From the NCBI GenBank assembly GCA_947172415.1, contig OX359200.1:1614501-1678500 (forward strand): DNA of 64,000 bases. The letters run 5' to 3'. Positions 31,501 through 44,008 of the stretch are shown one piece after another (positions within the stretch are counted from its first letter, which is position 1; the number at the start of each line of letters is the position of its first letter). Under the pieces are notes generated by a model that had not been told where the DNA came from, did no database searches, and saw only the letters and a program-made list of their open reading frames with translations. A program made the translations under genes and the position numbers. Origin of the DNA: Chondrosia reniformis (taxonomy: Eukaryota; Porifera; Demospongiae; Chondrillida; Chondrillidae).

Positions 31501-34500
31501 TCCTAGCCGTCCCTGTCCTAGCCGTCCCTGTCCTAGCCGTCCCTGTCCTAGCCGTCCCTGTCCTAGCCGTCCCTGTCCTAGCCGTCCCTGCCCTAGCTGT
31601 ACCTGTCCTAGCCGTCCCTGTCCTAGCCGTCCCTGCCCTAGCCGTCCCTGTCCTAGCCGTCCCTGTCCTAGCCGTCCCTCTCCTAGCCGTCCCTGCCCTA
31701 GCTGTACCTGTCCTAGCTGTCCCTACCATCTCCTGTATCTGTGTGTTAGATGGATGAGAGCACTTCACCAAAGCAGTCATCTTTTAGAGTACTATTCAAT
31801 GCAAAGACAGACAGTAAACAGAATTTTTCTGATGATAAAACTTTTCATTCCTTTAAGAAGCAGAGGTCAGTACAATGTATTCACAATACGTATCTGATAT
31901 ATTAAATGTGTTTGAGACCTTTGATTTCATTGGATGGTTTCTGTCCAATCAAAGTTATAATAAGATTAAATTTCTAGTGTTTATTTGTTATAACTTTGTT
32001 TTTATAGTTAATGGTGTCATAATTAAGATTTGTGTATAAGCATCTTAGCTTTTCATATATACGTACTCTCACTCGGTCATAACAGACCATAAGTTGAAAC
32101 TCACTTTTATGTTGTATACAATTGTTAAGCCGTATTCAAATAGAAGAATTAGAAGCAACAGGTGGATGCAAGGGTATAATAGTTACAACACAGTAACACA
32201 TTTACTACATCAGGGTCATCTTTCGACTTTGGAACGTCTAGAGACTGAAGAAGACCCCCAGGGTCGAAACGTCTGGCAGAAAGAAGAACCAAAAAACTGC
32301 GTCTCTAGACGCTCCCAAAGTCGAAAGATGACCCTTTCCAAAGATACGTTCAACGCAGTTAGAAGAAATCCTTATTCTATTACATTTACTACACTTACAC
32401 ATGTGTATTGAACCAAAGTATTACTCATTGTTCTATGTCAGAGGAGAAGAAGGTATATGGATGGCTTGGTAGACTAAGACTGGAGTGTTCAGAGAGTCCT
32501 AATGTGTTTGTATTCTGTAGAGATGGTTTTTATGAATTTTATCGGTTGTGGAGAAGTCACTCTAATGATTTAGAGTGGTTTATGGACAGTAAAGAGATGG
32601 TTGAAAAGATAAGGTAATTCTATGCTCTAGCTTGTTTTAATGTGTGATCCACAGTCAATTCTTATGCACATGTATGTGTATTAATAATTGAATTGATAAT
32701 CAAGCCACAAGTTATTACGACCATTATGAAGAGGGAAAAGCATGAAATAAGTAATTGCTGGGGATTGACCCCATGGTTGTATACCCCCAGGGGTCATTCA
32801 TTTGCTCCACTGACAGTTATTGGTTAACTTCCATTTTGTGTAGGTACATAGTATCACTATCAACTGACTGTCTCACTCGAGAACATTTCGCTATGTTGTT
32901 TCAACAGCAACTTCTTGAAGTGAGACTCTTTAACTTGAGCACTGTATATTTATAAAGTATAAAGAGAAAGAGATGGAAATGTATGTATAGACAGGAAATT
33001 TGTTTTGGTGGCTGGACTGTTGACGTTCAGAAAACTACGTAACTACGTACCTATTTATGAACCACCAAACCATGCACCTAACCATGCCTGATAGTACGTA
33101 TTTATGAGAAATCAGGCAAAGTAGATCCACCAATTTTTGCAAACAGTTGAAAGTTTAACCATCCACCCACTTTTAGCTCCTCTTTACATACAGTAATAGT
33201 TAAATAGAGGTTGGCCATGTTAGGCAGTAATATGGTCAAGTTACTTGCGTACATTAAGACAACATGAAACAGCTTTGGGATAGTAATAAGGTTTGATAAC
33301 ATTGCTTGACTTTAAGAGAGTAACTTAGAGATCTACTTACTGTATATAGCTTACTTGGAAATATTTGTAGTAGAAGCTATTAAACTTTGTCAGTACTACG
33401 TACTAGCTATGGGAGTGGTGAGTTTTTCTCTTAAATGTTACCTGTAGAGTTGTAGGAGTGGCCCAGCAGCGTCACTGGATGGTAGTTTATATGAGAAGTT
33501 TAAACAAGAAGATCCACGCAAGCTGAGCAAACTAAAGGAACGTTTTACAGTTCCCTTTCAGCGGCAGACTAGTATACAGCAAAATCTGCAAATTAGCACA
33601 AGTGAAGAGTTTTTTAATGAGTTTGTCATTTTAGCTGACAGGTTGGTATAGCAATAAACTGACCTAAATACATTCCAGTTAAGTTACACTGCAACCTTTT
33701 TATTGTTGTAGCTACTCATTTAATGAGCATCTAAAGATCTGTCTTGTGAGAGAAATAGTAAAGGTTTGTATATATGGTATATATGGCATACTGTGTGATT
33801 GGGTATATGTCTGGTCGAAAAGGAAGTAGGAGGTAGCAGTCCGTGGTACCCGAGACTATTTGAGGGCCTGTTCTCCTTGAGAAGCATTGTTTGTGTTAGC
33901 TAAAACCAACGCACAATCTATTCAAATAATAAGGGAGGGTAATATCCTAGGCATTTGCTGTTGTGGGTTAAAAAAACTTTAAATACCCGGGACACGGGAC
34001 ACAGTTTATTTTCCGGGACTGCCCTGAGCAATCCGGGACAGTTGGCAACTATAGGCTAATCATATGTGAGATACAGACACTGCTCTCTATCCCATGCAGT
34101 TGACTAAAGATGGCCTCCTCTCCACTGCTCTACTGGAATATGAGGCTGTCCACAGAGACCTGCTAATACTAGCTAGACTCCTCGGCATTGTGGTATACCA
34201 GCCGTACAAGGGGCTTCATGGTAACCTCCCTCAACACAGTAATGTGAATTATGTAAGTGTGATACCAGCATCTCAACACAACAATGTGAACTACGTATGT
34301 GAGTAGCAATGTGAACTATGTACGTGTCAGGGTTTCATTAAGCTGGTTATGTAACTGTTGTTCATGCCTTGGCTTCAGCTTAATTGATGCACCAGAAGCA
34401 TTTTAAACAGCTTAAAAATCAAGGAGCATGTGCCATTGCCCAAAACCCTCTTTTATTGTGCATATTTCCACTGCCCCTGCAAACATTTTAAAAGTCAATT

Positions 34501-37500
34501 TTGCCCCCCTTCCAAAAATTTCTGGATGAAACCCTGAGTTTGATACTGACTTGAGTTGTCTCATGTGATTAGGATAACAGGAAATAGAGATGAATCTGGA
34601 TTGTATATCCATACTATATGTCTACATACTATCCATACTATATGTCTACATACTATCCATGCTATATGTCTACATACTATCCATACTATATGTCTACATA
34701 CTATCCATACTATATGTCTACGTACTATCCATACTATATGTCTACATACTATCCATACTATATGTCTACATACTATCCATACTATATGTCTACATACTAT
34801 CCATACTATATGTCTACATACTATCCATACTATATGTCTACATACTATCCATACTATATGTCTACATACTATCCATACTATATGTCTACATACTATCCAT
34901 ACTATATGTCTACATACTATCCATATTATATGTCTACATACTATCCATACTATATGTCTACATACTATCCATACTATATGTCTACATACTATCCATACTA
35001 TATGTCTACATGCTATCCATGCTATATGTCTACATACTATCCATACTATATGTCTACATACTATCCATACTATATGTCTACATACTATCCATACTATATG
35101 TCTACATACTATCCATACTATATGTCTACATGCTATCCATACTATATGTCTACATGCTATCCATATTTTTTTCTTCTAAGCTCTTTTATCCACACTATAC
35201 ATACATTTTGTCTCTCTACTCCTTCTCTCCTCTCCATTCTAAACCTCTCCATCCCTCGCTTCTCCATCCTAATCCTCTCCATCTCTCCCCCCTCCATCCC
35301 CCTCCATCCATCTCCTCTCCATCTCTCCCCCCTCCATCCATCTCCTCTCCATCTCTCCCCCCTCCATCCATCTCCTCTCCATCTCTCCCCCCTCCATCCA
35401 TCTCCTCTCCATCTCTCCCCCCTCCATCCATCTCCTCTCCATCTCTCCCCCCTCCATCCCCCTCCATCCATCTCCTCTCCATCTCTCCCCCCTCCATCCA
35501 TCTCCTCTCCATCTCTCCCCCCTCCATCCATCTCCTCTCCATCTCTCCCCCCTCCATCCTTGTCTCAATTATCTGTCATCTGTCTCTTCAGATTTTGACA
35601 CATTCTGTTGATATCCTGTCATGCCTGAGGGATGCACTAAGGGCATGCCATCTTATTCTAACTGTCCCATGGATAGTGGAGTATTTAGGGAAATTACGGT
35701 TACCACAGCAACAATGGAGAAATGAATCCCTTGGACTCCTCAGCACTCTCTTTAATATTCTAAAGTGAGACAATATTTATGTCTATATCTCTGTCTAGAT
35801 GTTCCTACACTTAACCATTTGGTGTATGTCAGTGTACCATTAAACCTTAATTGTGATTAGTTAGTAGAATTGACTAGATTAACTGATCCACTACACAGGA
35901 GAGTCATTACATCTTCCATGTTGTTCTTTTTGTGTAATGTAGAGTTGTTTCCCAGCTTCAAGAACTTCCTTTCAGAAACAGGTACTTGATTCAGCTATCC
36001 TTGGCGCATCTTCTAGAGGTGCGTACACTCTATAGTGCTTATTCTGTTAGAATAACCTCTATGAATCTAATTATCTTGGGCCTACTTCCTATAAAGGTAC
36101 ACGGGATATGGAGTCTTTATAACGAATACTGTGCTCAAGATCAAGGGGTAGACCCTATTGTTAAAGAGTGGGTGGATACACTTAAATTGGATCAAGAAAA
36201 TTTGGTATGATTATAATAATTGTCAATCATTGAATGCACAGCTGCAATTGACCTCAAATCTTCTCCTATCTGGTCATGTCCCCTTAGAACATATTAATAT
36301 TGATTAAGACCAGTTGATGTCAGCCACCTCCGTAGTTGTCCGAATAGAAACCCGCCCCTCTGTTTCGTTCCAGTTATTTTGACCCAGTCTCTATTTGAGC
36401 CTGGCTTTTATTAATATATGCCCATCTCCCTAGCAGACATCTACTTAGTGTTTTTTGCAGTGCACTCGCAGCCTTTACTTGAGGGAGACATCGTAGAACA
36501 ATCCCTTTGGATCACTACTGGTTAGGCATCACGATTGATTCACACTTCAATCCGGTGTATTTATTCAAGAGACCCCACCTCTATTTTGACCCGACCTCTA
36601 TTTGAGACCCCACCTCTATTTGAGACCCCACCTCTATTTGAGACCCACCTCTATTTGAGACCCCACCTCTATTTGAGAGCCCACCTCTATTTGAGAGCCC
36701 ACCTCTATTTGAGACCCACCTCTATTTGAGACCCACCTCTATTTGAGACCCACCTCTATTTGAGACCCACCTCTATTTGAGACCCCACCTCTATTTGAGA
36801 CCCACTTCTATTTGAGACCCCACCTCTATTTGAGACCCCACCTCTATTTGAGACCCACCTCTATTTGAGACCCACCTCTATTTGAGACCCCACCTCTATT
36901 TGAGACCCACTTCTATTTGAGACCCACCTCTAAGCTGCTAAATGAGACCCAGCTTCTATTTAAGTATAGCGCAGCCCTGGCTGTACATGGGGAATACCCG
37001 GTATGTAGTGAATGGGTTATAATTGAATGTAGTTGGTTGCCATTGCCTCCATCAGCTTCACAGTACTTACAGTAATGTTGTCATTCTATTTTGACATTTA
37101 ATAGGATACAAAGGAGTTTGTCAGGCCAAAGACAATACTGTGTACTTGTCCAACCTTAGGTACATACATATTTGTATGTATATCAATACCTATCTTTATA
37201 CAGTATCGGGAATTGAATGCAAGGGTTATATATTGCGAATTATCCAAATTACAGGTATAAGTGAACACATTCTGGTTAAAAGAGTGCGAGATGAAGCTAT
37301 TAGTATATGGAATTACTGAGTTGTCGAATAAATTTGCGTCAAAAGATTGTTTGTCAAAAGATTATGGATGTGGGCAAAATTTGCAATCTCACATTCTTTA
37401 GATACATGTATTCAATTCCCAGTATACGTATATGGTACAGTAGAGAACCTCACTTATCCGATTCAGAAGGGGCCAGACCATTGCCAGATATGTGATTCAC

Positions 37501-40500
37501 AATATTCTTAATACATTGTGCACAATAATAACGTTCTTAATACAGTGTGCAAGTACTCGTCCACAAGTTTCTCTTGAGTTTCTCCATCCTTCAGGTGGTC
37601 GAGTACTGTTATTTTATCCTCTAAGGTAAGAATTAAGCGCTTTCTTTTCCTGGAATTACTCTTGTCACTGCTCAAAGTAGCCATATTGTTATTGCCATGA
37701 AGGCCAGATAATCCGAGCAGCCAGTTAATTCGGGTGCGGATAAGTGAAGTTCTACTGTATATGTAGTTTCAGTAGCCCCATTGTCCAGTATGTACGTATA
37801 TATAAGAACATTACACATGCAACTTTCTTAGGTGAAATCCACTCCGCTTTAGTGGGACTCAACGCTGGCCAGGCCATTAAACCAAGTAAGTGAAAGACTT
37901 ATGTTCAATGCTTATGCAATAACTGAGTATAGGAATGTATTATGCATGTATATGAATTTTAAGTTTAGCAAAATAATGTAGTCTGATTGCTAAGTGCACT
38001 GAATGGGTAGGGATTTCTTCTTACTGCATCCAAATTTTGATAAGGGTAGGACCCTAGGCTTGAAGAGCATTTGGAGATGCAGTTGGTTCTTCTTCTTGAG
38101 TTCATGGTCAAACGTTTCAATCCAGTGGATCTTCTTCAGTGACTGATTGTTTGGTCTGGTGCTGGAAATGACATCACAAATTGGTGGGAAACTAGAGGCT
38201 ATAAAAAGCCCAGCACCAGACCCAACAATCAGTCACTGAAGAAGATCCACAGGATTGAAACGTTTGACCATGAACTCAAGAAGAAGAACCAACTGTATCT
38301 CCAAATGCTCTTCAAGCCTAGGGTCCAACCCTTATCATAAGTGCACTGACTTGCATATAATTCTAACTATTGCTGTACATGTCATTGCTGATGCTTTTAA
38401 TTCTTTCTAGTCTTTTAAATATGTTTTATTCATCCAAAGAAATATATGTCATACATGGGAAGTCAGTCATCCAAACTTAATAATGCCTGTCCTTAGAATT
38501 ATTTTGTAGACAGCAAAGAAGCAAGGCATGAATCGAAACAAGCAAACTAACTTAACAGACTGTAACTAATAACAAACAAATCATCCATAGTACATATTTG
38601 TGTACACTCTAGATATGATCTCTTTCAAATTATAAAATTGTCCAAAATCCCTCAATGTATTGAGATAAGTGACTGCCTATAGTACAGTACTTGTCCTTTA
38701 GCTGTGTATATTAAGTTTTACTGATCATGTATTTTCACAGATACTATGCGCAAGATCAAGCCCATTCCTGTTTATTCCAATCAGTTACTCTCAGTTCAGC
38801 CAAAGAACAATATGGAGGTACGTACCAAGTATGTCTGGACACAAGTAGAGATACTGTATTATCTCTAATATAAGCCCAGATCTCTAATGCAAGCCCATCT
38901 CCAATAGAAGCCCACCTTTACGAGTCATTGAAAAAATAGAAGCCTAGTCTCTTATACAAACCCAGCCTCCAATAAAAGCCCAGGTTCAGAGGGGTTTTAA
39001 AAAATATAAGCCCTGGGCTTATATTAGAGATAATACGGTAATTGAATTTGTCAATATGTGATTAGAAAAGGCTGGAGGATGCATTTTTCAAAGGTCAGCC
39101 GGCCTATCTGAAGCAGCTTTGTGATATTATGGTGACCAGGTCAGTAACACTGTTACAACTACTTGTGTTTGTATCTCTTTCAAGTAGTGAAGCTTCTTAT
39201 ATATGTGGCAATTCCTGGCTATTGTTTCTTTAGTATTTTCCCTCTTTATGATATATTTGAGGATGATTATAATTACTTGTGGTTTGATTATCACTTTGAT
39301 TAGTCATGTATGTGTATGTATACAGACTGGCCAGCAATCTGGAGTCTATTTGTAGAGATGAAATTATACCTGGAGTGGTTGTATCTGGAATGCAGGAGCT
39401 TGCAAACTGGATCAGACGGAAGATTCAGTAAGAAATGTTCAGTTTTTACCATTTTAAATGTCAGATAGTAATAGGGCAGGTAAAATTGAGTCTGAATAAA
39501 ACATGAAATTATATTCTATTAAGTTTGATTCCAGTGGACCTTGCTTGTAACTGTGGCCTACATTAATTACTAATTGCATGGGTTGAGATGTCAAATTTTC
39601 TCTTTTTATCTTTTCAGAGAATCTGAAGACGAAGAAGACAGTGAACAGAGATGTGTAGATTTCCTTTCTCAGGTAAACTTCCATCTTTGTAGTAGCCTAG
39701 GGGATTATTTTAATGTGGGGGTATTCTTTTTGTATCCAGTCTATTTTTATTACTACATAGATAATTTAAATCGCCATTTCATAGGTACACATAAAGCTAA
39801 GCTAATAAGGAAAAATGGAATGGATTTTTTTAGACTTATTTAAAAACAGTAAATCCTTTATTATTAGCATGCTATTAAATTTAGCTATATTAGTGATTTG
39901 ACATTTACCGCTAAAATTAGAGTTCGCTAAATATAGTACTACTACTATACTGTATTACTGTAATTAACTAACAAAACTTCCCTGCATTTTGTAAGTCGCT
40001 AATATTAAATTCCGCTATGCAGGGATAAAATTCAGTTTTGCTAACTTTTGGTTCCGCTTAAATAAAGGGATTTACAGTACATAGAGAAAGCCAAACGAGC
40101 TTTAGATGAGGATACAGTTTTACAAGACTTTAAGATCTGAAGCTGATTATAAACTGCATGTGATGTCATTTGACTCTGAACCTATTTGTAGAGTCAAATA
40201 CAGTTACACACTGACTATTCTTCCTTTTCTACTGGGCCTAATACATACGTACATAGCTCCATATTTCTGGGAATTCCCCCTTCATTAGTGAACTTGTGTG
40301 TGTATGTAGCTTATAAGACTATGTCATACTGTGTAGTCATATACTGTATGTTTTCTGTAGCCTGAAGTAGCAGCTTTCTTGTCCTCAGTGAAGAGCCAGT
40401 GCGTATCACAGGGATGTACTCAAGTAGCCAATCGTACTGAAAGGTTCTGTTGACCAATCATGCAGATTTAAATTTATAAAAGATCACAAAAAGTAGTGAC

Positions 40501-43500
40501 ACAGATTTAGCACTTTCAAGCTAGAAATTGTCCAAATTTAATTCATATATGTGGTTTAAGCAGCCATCTTCTAATTAGCTGCTATTTGTTAATGACGTTA
40601 TAATGGCCTATATATGTACGTATATACATAGGTGTTTTCTAGCCTCATTAATTCTTTATTAAACAGTTTTGTTCCCCATCTTGTACAACAATTTGCAGTA
40701 AACCTATAATTACTGATGTAGTCCAAAAAGAGTACAATGAAAAATCTAAGATACCATTTTCCTACATGCTATGCCTATTCTGTAAAAGAGCCTATAGGGG
40801 AACTTAACCTGAACAATGTGTTATTCACTCAGCCCTGTATATATTTTTTTCACTGTGTGCTGTGTTTGGTGATTCATTGTTTATGTGCAGATATAGTATG
40901 ACCAATATGTACATACGTACGTATGTGTTTATAAGTAAGGAGAAGTTATTTGAAGTGTTTAGTAAGTAATTGGTTGATGTCCGAACCATTTTGTTTCTTT
41001 AGGTATTTGCAAGAGACCTCTCATAAGACACTAGAAGCACTTTGCTTTCCTGAACTCACCAAACCTGTAAGCTTTATTACAGTTTTGGCTTTGTAGTTAC
41101 CGCACCTCACTTTAGTGTCCATTTATGGCATTTTCGTTGCCATGACTACAGGTTATTGATGCATGTTGTAAGATATGTATCCACCGTACTAAGACCAAGC
41201 TATACCAATGGGCCCAGGGTAATGTGATTAGTGAGTTCTTGCACATTTAATTAACTAGTCATAATTCTCATTAATCATTAATTGAAGCTAGTACGTATTG
41301 TATAGAAACTTGTTTTTGTTAATACTCAAATTTATGTGTGTATACTTATATTAAGCTGCCATACAAGAAACTATTCAACAGAACTTTGGAAAAATGAAGC
41401 GTCTTTTGGCCATGAAAAGCAACAAATTCAAGATTAATATACCAATGTCGTTATTGAAAGCTTGTGCATATCGTGACAACAGCATAGCAAAGTCACATGA
41501 ACAATCGGGTTACCATGGTGATCATACTAAAGGATCCCAGCTAAATGTCACGCACGCTTCCTCACCTTTAAATGCATCAACACAAATTGTCAGTAGACCA
41601 ACCAGCTCTCCTCTGGTTGTCGGGAGACCAAGCCACCTCAGCACCTCCCAGCTGTCGGGTCAAGTGTTCCTGTCACCTGTAACGCCAAAGTCCATCACTC
41701 AAGTCAGTGATAAACCTGACCCTCTATCATTTCATGAATGTTGTGACAGTATTCAAGGACTTAATTGTGCTTCTGTCCTGGAATACCTCAAGGTTTGTAT
41801 TATGTAAAGCTGATAGTATGAAATGTAGCTATCCACTTAAACCCTTTGTATAGAAAAACCTCCATAATATGGACTCTGAACCAGAGAGCTGTGATGGATT
41901 TTCTGAAAAAGGTATGAAAATGTAATGATTGTCAGATTAGGTTGCCTACCCACCTAATAGAAAAGCTAAATATTGTTTATTTAATTTATGCAGAGCATAT
42001 ATTGTTGTCATTACTATGCCAACTGTTGCTAAGTCTTCATGAAGATACAACTATTAATGGACTTGTGTTGCCAATGGTGTGTTACTATATATTATTATTT
42101 TTATTATATTGATAATCTGATACTGATTAAACTGCTCAGGCAAGTTTTATTATATCTTGCTCATTCTACTGTTTTATCAACTAACAGTTGCTTGACTCAT
42201 GTTTGGCATCAAATGTAGCTGAAACCTCAATTGATCTTGCTGTTAAAATGGGTTAGTCTCTTCCTTGTTAATGTTCAATGCTTGACTTATAGGTACAATG
42301 TTATGTAAGATGTACAGTAACTAATACAAATAGATATGAAAATAGGGACTTACCCCACCCATTCACGTCTCTTGAGGAGCGCAATGAGAAAAGGGTGGAA
42401 CAGAAGTTTGCTTGATGGGAATCTTATCCCCTTAGCCACTCAAAGAGATGGTTGAGCCATATACAGCTGTTTCTTCCTTATTAGGACTCATCAGTGATGG
42501 AAGTTTTGAGTGGTTATCTGCTAATAAGTATTCCCAAAACTAGCCACTTATAACTTCCATTGTGTATAGTGTTTTGATTACTTATATTACGTATGTATAG
42601 TGTGTATATTTGGTCTCTATGTAATTGATACTATACAGTATATGTACATATACATATATATAGTCCAGGCTAGTTATTTCAGTGCTATTGTTCTGCAGTT
42701 GAAAGAGGTGCTACGACCAACTGCACAGAGGTTGATTATAAAGATGTGTTGATAGAGCTGTGGAAATTGCTAAAAGGTAGGCTTCTTCTTGTATGACTTG
42801 TGATGTCCTTACAATTAACACACCATTGTGGCTTTATTAATTGATAAATGTAAATTCTGACATCTACAGCTTGCAAAACTGATATTCCTTGGCAACGTAT
42901 GCTGGCCACAGAAATTATTTCATCTCTTTCCAAGAAATGTGATATTACTGTTAGTGCCTGAGATACATTCACAGTGAATCTATATATTCAACTCTGTTCA
43001 TATGAGGGATATTTCCTCAGATTCCACAGAAGCAGCTTGCAAGTCTTTTTGTTAAAATGTCACACAATGAGATTGCATCATCAGCAGAGTTAGAAGGACT
43101 TTTTCTGGCTCACCTCAAGACAGACAGTAGTGAGGTGAGTACAGTAACCTGTCCTATGTTAATTGTATAGCTGTCTCTCAGTTGACTTCTCATATATATT
43201 ATGTATTATACCTGGTCCATATTTCCTTGAATATAATACCCATATACGTATGGGTATTATTTATTTCAATATGATTAGCCATGCAGGGACTATTCAGGGG
43301 CGGGGTATATTCGAGGGTGGATACTCTTTCTTCAGCTATCATCATTCCAGTCCTGGATGTTCCAAGATTATAATCATTGTTGCCTTAGCTTTTAACTTGA
43401 AAATGTATTGCAATTCCTCTTCATAGACATTCTTGTATGCTTTATTATTACCTTTGGTGGGAGTTAATAGTGCAGTGCTTATTCAAGGTTGAGAATTAAA

Positions 43501-44008
43501 TAGCTCAGTATGTTTTTTAATGCAGTGACTCTTCACGGATTAGTATTATTGGAAATATGGTATATATCTTGGCTGTATATACACTGTGAATGCACAGTAA
43601 TTACTAGATTGTATAGTAATTTCTCCTCTTTTCCTATGAAGGGCCTGGAGTGGTATCAGAAGTTAGCAGTTCAATTCTTAGATCTGTTTTATAGTCATAG
43701 CTTGGTCACATGCGATGAAAAAGGTTGGTTTTTCTGCTGTCCTGGATGGGTCTGATTCCAAGCAATTGCTTGTACATCTTCCATGTTTTCCCTCCTAAGT
43801 TATGTAGTCTGGTTGTCATGTGATGTCATCTACGTACGTATTTATTTTTTCAGCAACAGGAGATAACTCGGAGTCCAATGGTAGATCCAATTTTATTCAG
43901 TCTCAGCCAAAAATTCATTACAGAAGACTAATAAATTATTTCTTAGTACTAGATTTAAATTTATTACCAGTAAACCTTCAAAAGTTTGGTTTCATATTAC
44001 ACCATTAA
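28573..44008 (+). CDS. CDAN1: Codanin-1 orthologue
   Basis: 32 exons, all in phase, total 4128 nt, 1375 residues (human about 1230). Exons: 28573-28901, 29016-29707, 30126-30194, 30875-30968, 31047-31167, 31750-31865, 32521-32613, 32844-32919, 33448-33641, 33712-33763, 34100-34252, 35592-35764, 35943-36018, 36097-36204, 37105-37159, 37832-37885, 38741-38817, 39066-39139, 39326-39427, 39618-39672, 40361-40443, 41003-41066, 41152-41218, 41356-41792, 41854-41911, 41994-42076, 42188-42251, 42699-42776, 42870-42949, 43021-43134, 43642-43723, 43854-44008. Codanin phrases: LEDFPPIV, SRRITPTS (residues 124-131, the B-domain that binds ASF1), SYFAVQVLECL, FSDDKTFHSFKKQRDGFYE, LLGIVVYQPYKG, LILTVPWIVEYL. 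Human codanin-1 holds the histone chaperone ASF1 in the cytoplasm. Exon 2 carries an in-frame 33-bp tandem repeat. Introns hold minisatellites, SINEs and MITEs. Confidence 0.88.
29243..29505 (+). repeat. 33-bp coding minisatellite in codanin-1 exon 2
   Basis: About eight nearly identical 33-bp units encode an 11-residue repeat (SRPHHSGDPTS). The unit keeps the frame, so copy-number change alters protein length in steps of 11 residues. It lies about 80 residues after the ASF1-binding B-domain motif, in a region predicted by composition to be disordered. Confidence 0.9.
29885..30090 (+). mobile_element. SINE-like repeat copy in codanin-1 intron 2
   Basis: Diverged member of the family at 60060-60290 (gactttcaggatcag, cttcatccaatgctctcact, aggtttagttccctatag). 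Confidence 0.6.
30437..30562 (+). repeat. 17-bp minisatellite in codanin-1 intron 3
   Basis: About seven copies of 'cccatgatggtcaatat'. Confidence 0.9.
31222..31725 (+). repeat. 15-bp minisatellite in codanin-1 intron 5
   Basis: About 33 copies of 'ccctgtcctagccgt', with small variants. It is open in several frames by chance (unit divisible by three). The array fills the intron between exons ending 31167 and starting 31750 and ends about 26 bp before the 3-prime splice site. Confidence 0.93.
32213..32334. mobile_element. Foldback element with hammerhead-like core, codanin-1 intron 6
   Basis: Arms 'gggtcatctttcgactttgg' and the complementary 'caaagtcgaaagatgaccc' enclose CTGAAGA (32245-32251), a five-pair stem with short loop (gaccc-cca-gggtc) and GAAAC (32266-32270), then ...CGTC at the far side. 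This is the order of conserved parts in a type I hammerhead. Tails similar to its right flank (cagttagaagaaatccttat) recur at 51270-51290, and a degenerate core at 57134-57158. Confidence 0.55.
34328..34536. mobile_element. hAT-like MITE in codanin-1 intron 11
   Basis: Ends are inverted repeats: 'cagggtttcattaag' on the left and 'ctggatgaaaccctg' on the right. CAGGG termini are typical of hAT-type elements. No transposase and no clear 8-bp target duplication. Confidence 0.55.
34605..35165 (+). repeat. 24-bp minisatellite in codanin-1 intron 11
   Basis: About 23 copies of 'ccatactatatgtctacat' plus 'actat' (24 bp). Long ORFs over this array are artefacts of the unit length. Confidence 0.93.
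35277..35560 (+). repeat. 30-bp pyrimidine minisatellite in codanin-1 intron 11
   Basis: About nine copies of a 30-bp unit (ctccatccatctcctctcc then atctctccccc). It is almost pure pyrimidine in the sense of the gene and ends 31 bp before exon 12 (35592), so it extends the polypyrimidine region of the acceptor. Confidence 0.92.
36570..36955 (+). repeat. 17-18-bp minisatellite in codanin-1 intron 14
   Basis: Over twenty copies of 'cacctctatttgagacc' with a 1-bp length variant (accc or acccc), so the frame shifts between units. Confidence 0.9.
37436..37759 (-). mobile_element. Tigger/pogo-type DNA transposon remnant
   Basis: Flanked by TA and ending in inverted repeats 'cagtagagaacctcacttat' and 'ggataagtgaagttctactg'. 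On the minus strand, from about 37683, it encodes MATLSSDKSNSRKRKRLILT then LEDKITVLDHLKDGETQEKL, the N-terminal DNA-binding helix-turn-helix of Tigger/pogo transposases. The DDE catalytic part is absent, so the copy is internally deleted and immobile on its own. Confidence 0.75.
38037..38340. mobile_element. Large foldback element with hammerhead-like cores on both strands
   Basis: Near-perfect inverted repeat about 300 bp long within codanin-1 intron 16. Each arm contains CTGAAGA - stem (gatcc..ggat) - GAAAC (plus at 38236-38261; minus at 38139-38112). The arms end in 'gataagggt' / 'acccttatc' and the centre includes a TATAAA-like segment. No ORF. Likely a dimer of inverted Penelope or retrozyme-type terminal units. 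Confidence 0.65.
38852..39040. mobile_element. MITE in codanin-1 intron 17
   Basis: Terminal inverted repeats of about 26 bp: left 'tattatctctaatataagcc', right 'ggcttatattagagataata'. The interior has degenerate repeats of 'ataagccca'. Non-coding. Confidence 0.75.
39846..40079. mobile_element. MITE in codanin-1 intron 20
   Basis: Ends 'cagtaaatcctttatta' and 'aataaagggatttacag' are inverted repeats. AT-rich, non-coding. A partial reversed SINE copy (gggaattccccc, tactgggcct) follows at 40215-40285. Confidence 0.65.

Noticed and set aside
31136..31897. Cys/Pro/Ser-rich repeat ORFs over the 15-bp array
   Set aside because: Unit divisible by three inside a well-supported codanin-1 intron; both strands are open, which is a sign of an artefact.
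34556..35768. Three overlapping long ORFs of Tyr/Ile- and Pro/Ser-rich repeats
   Set aside because: They run through two intronic minisatellites; only the last part (35592-35764) is a real codanin-1 exon.
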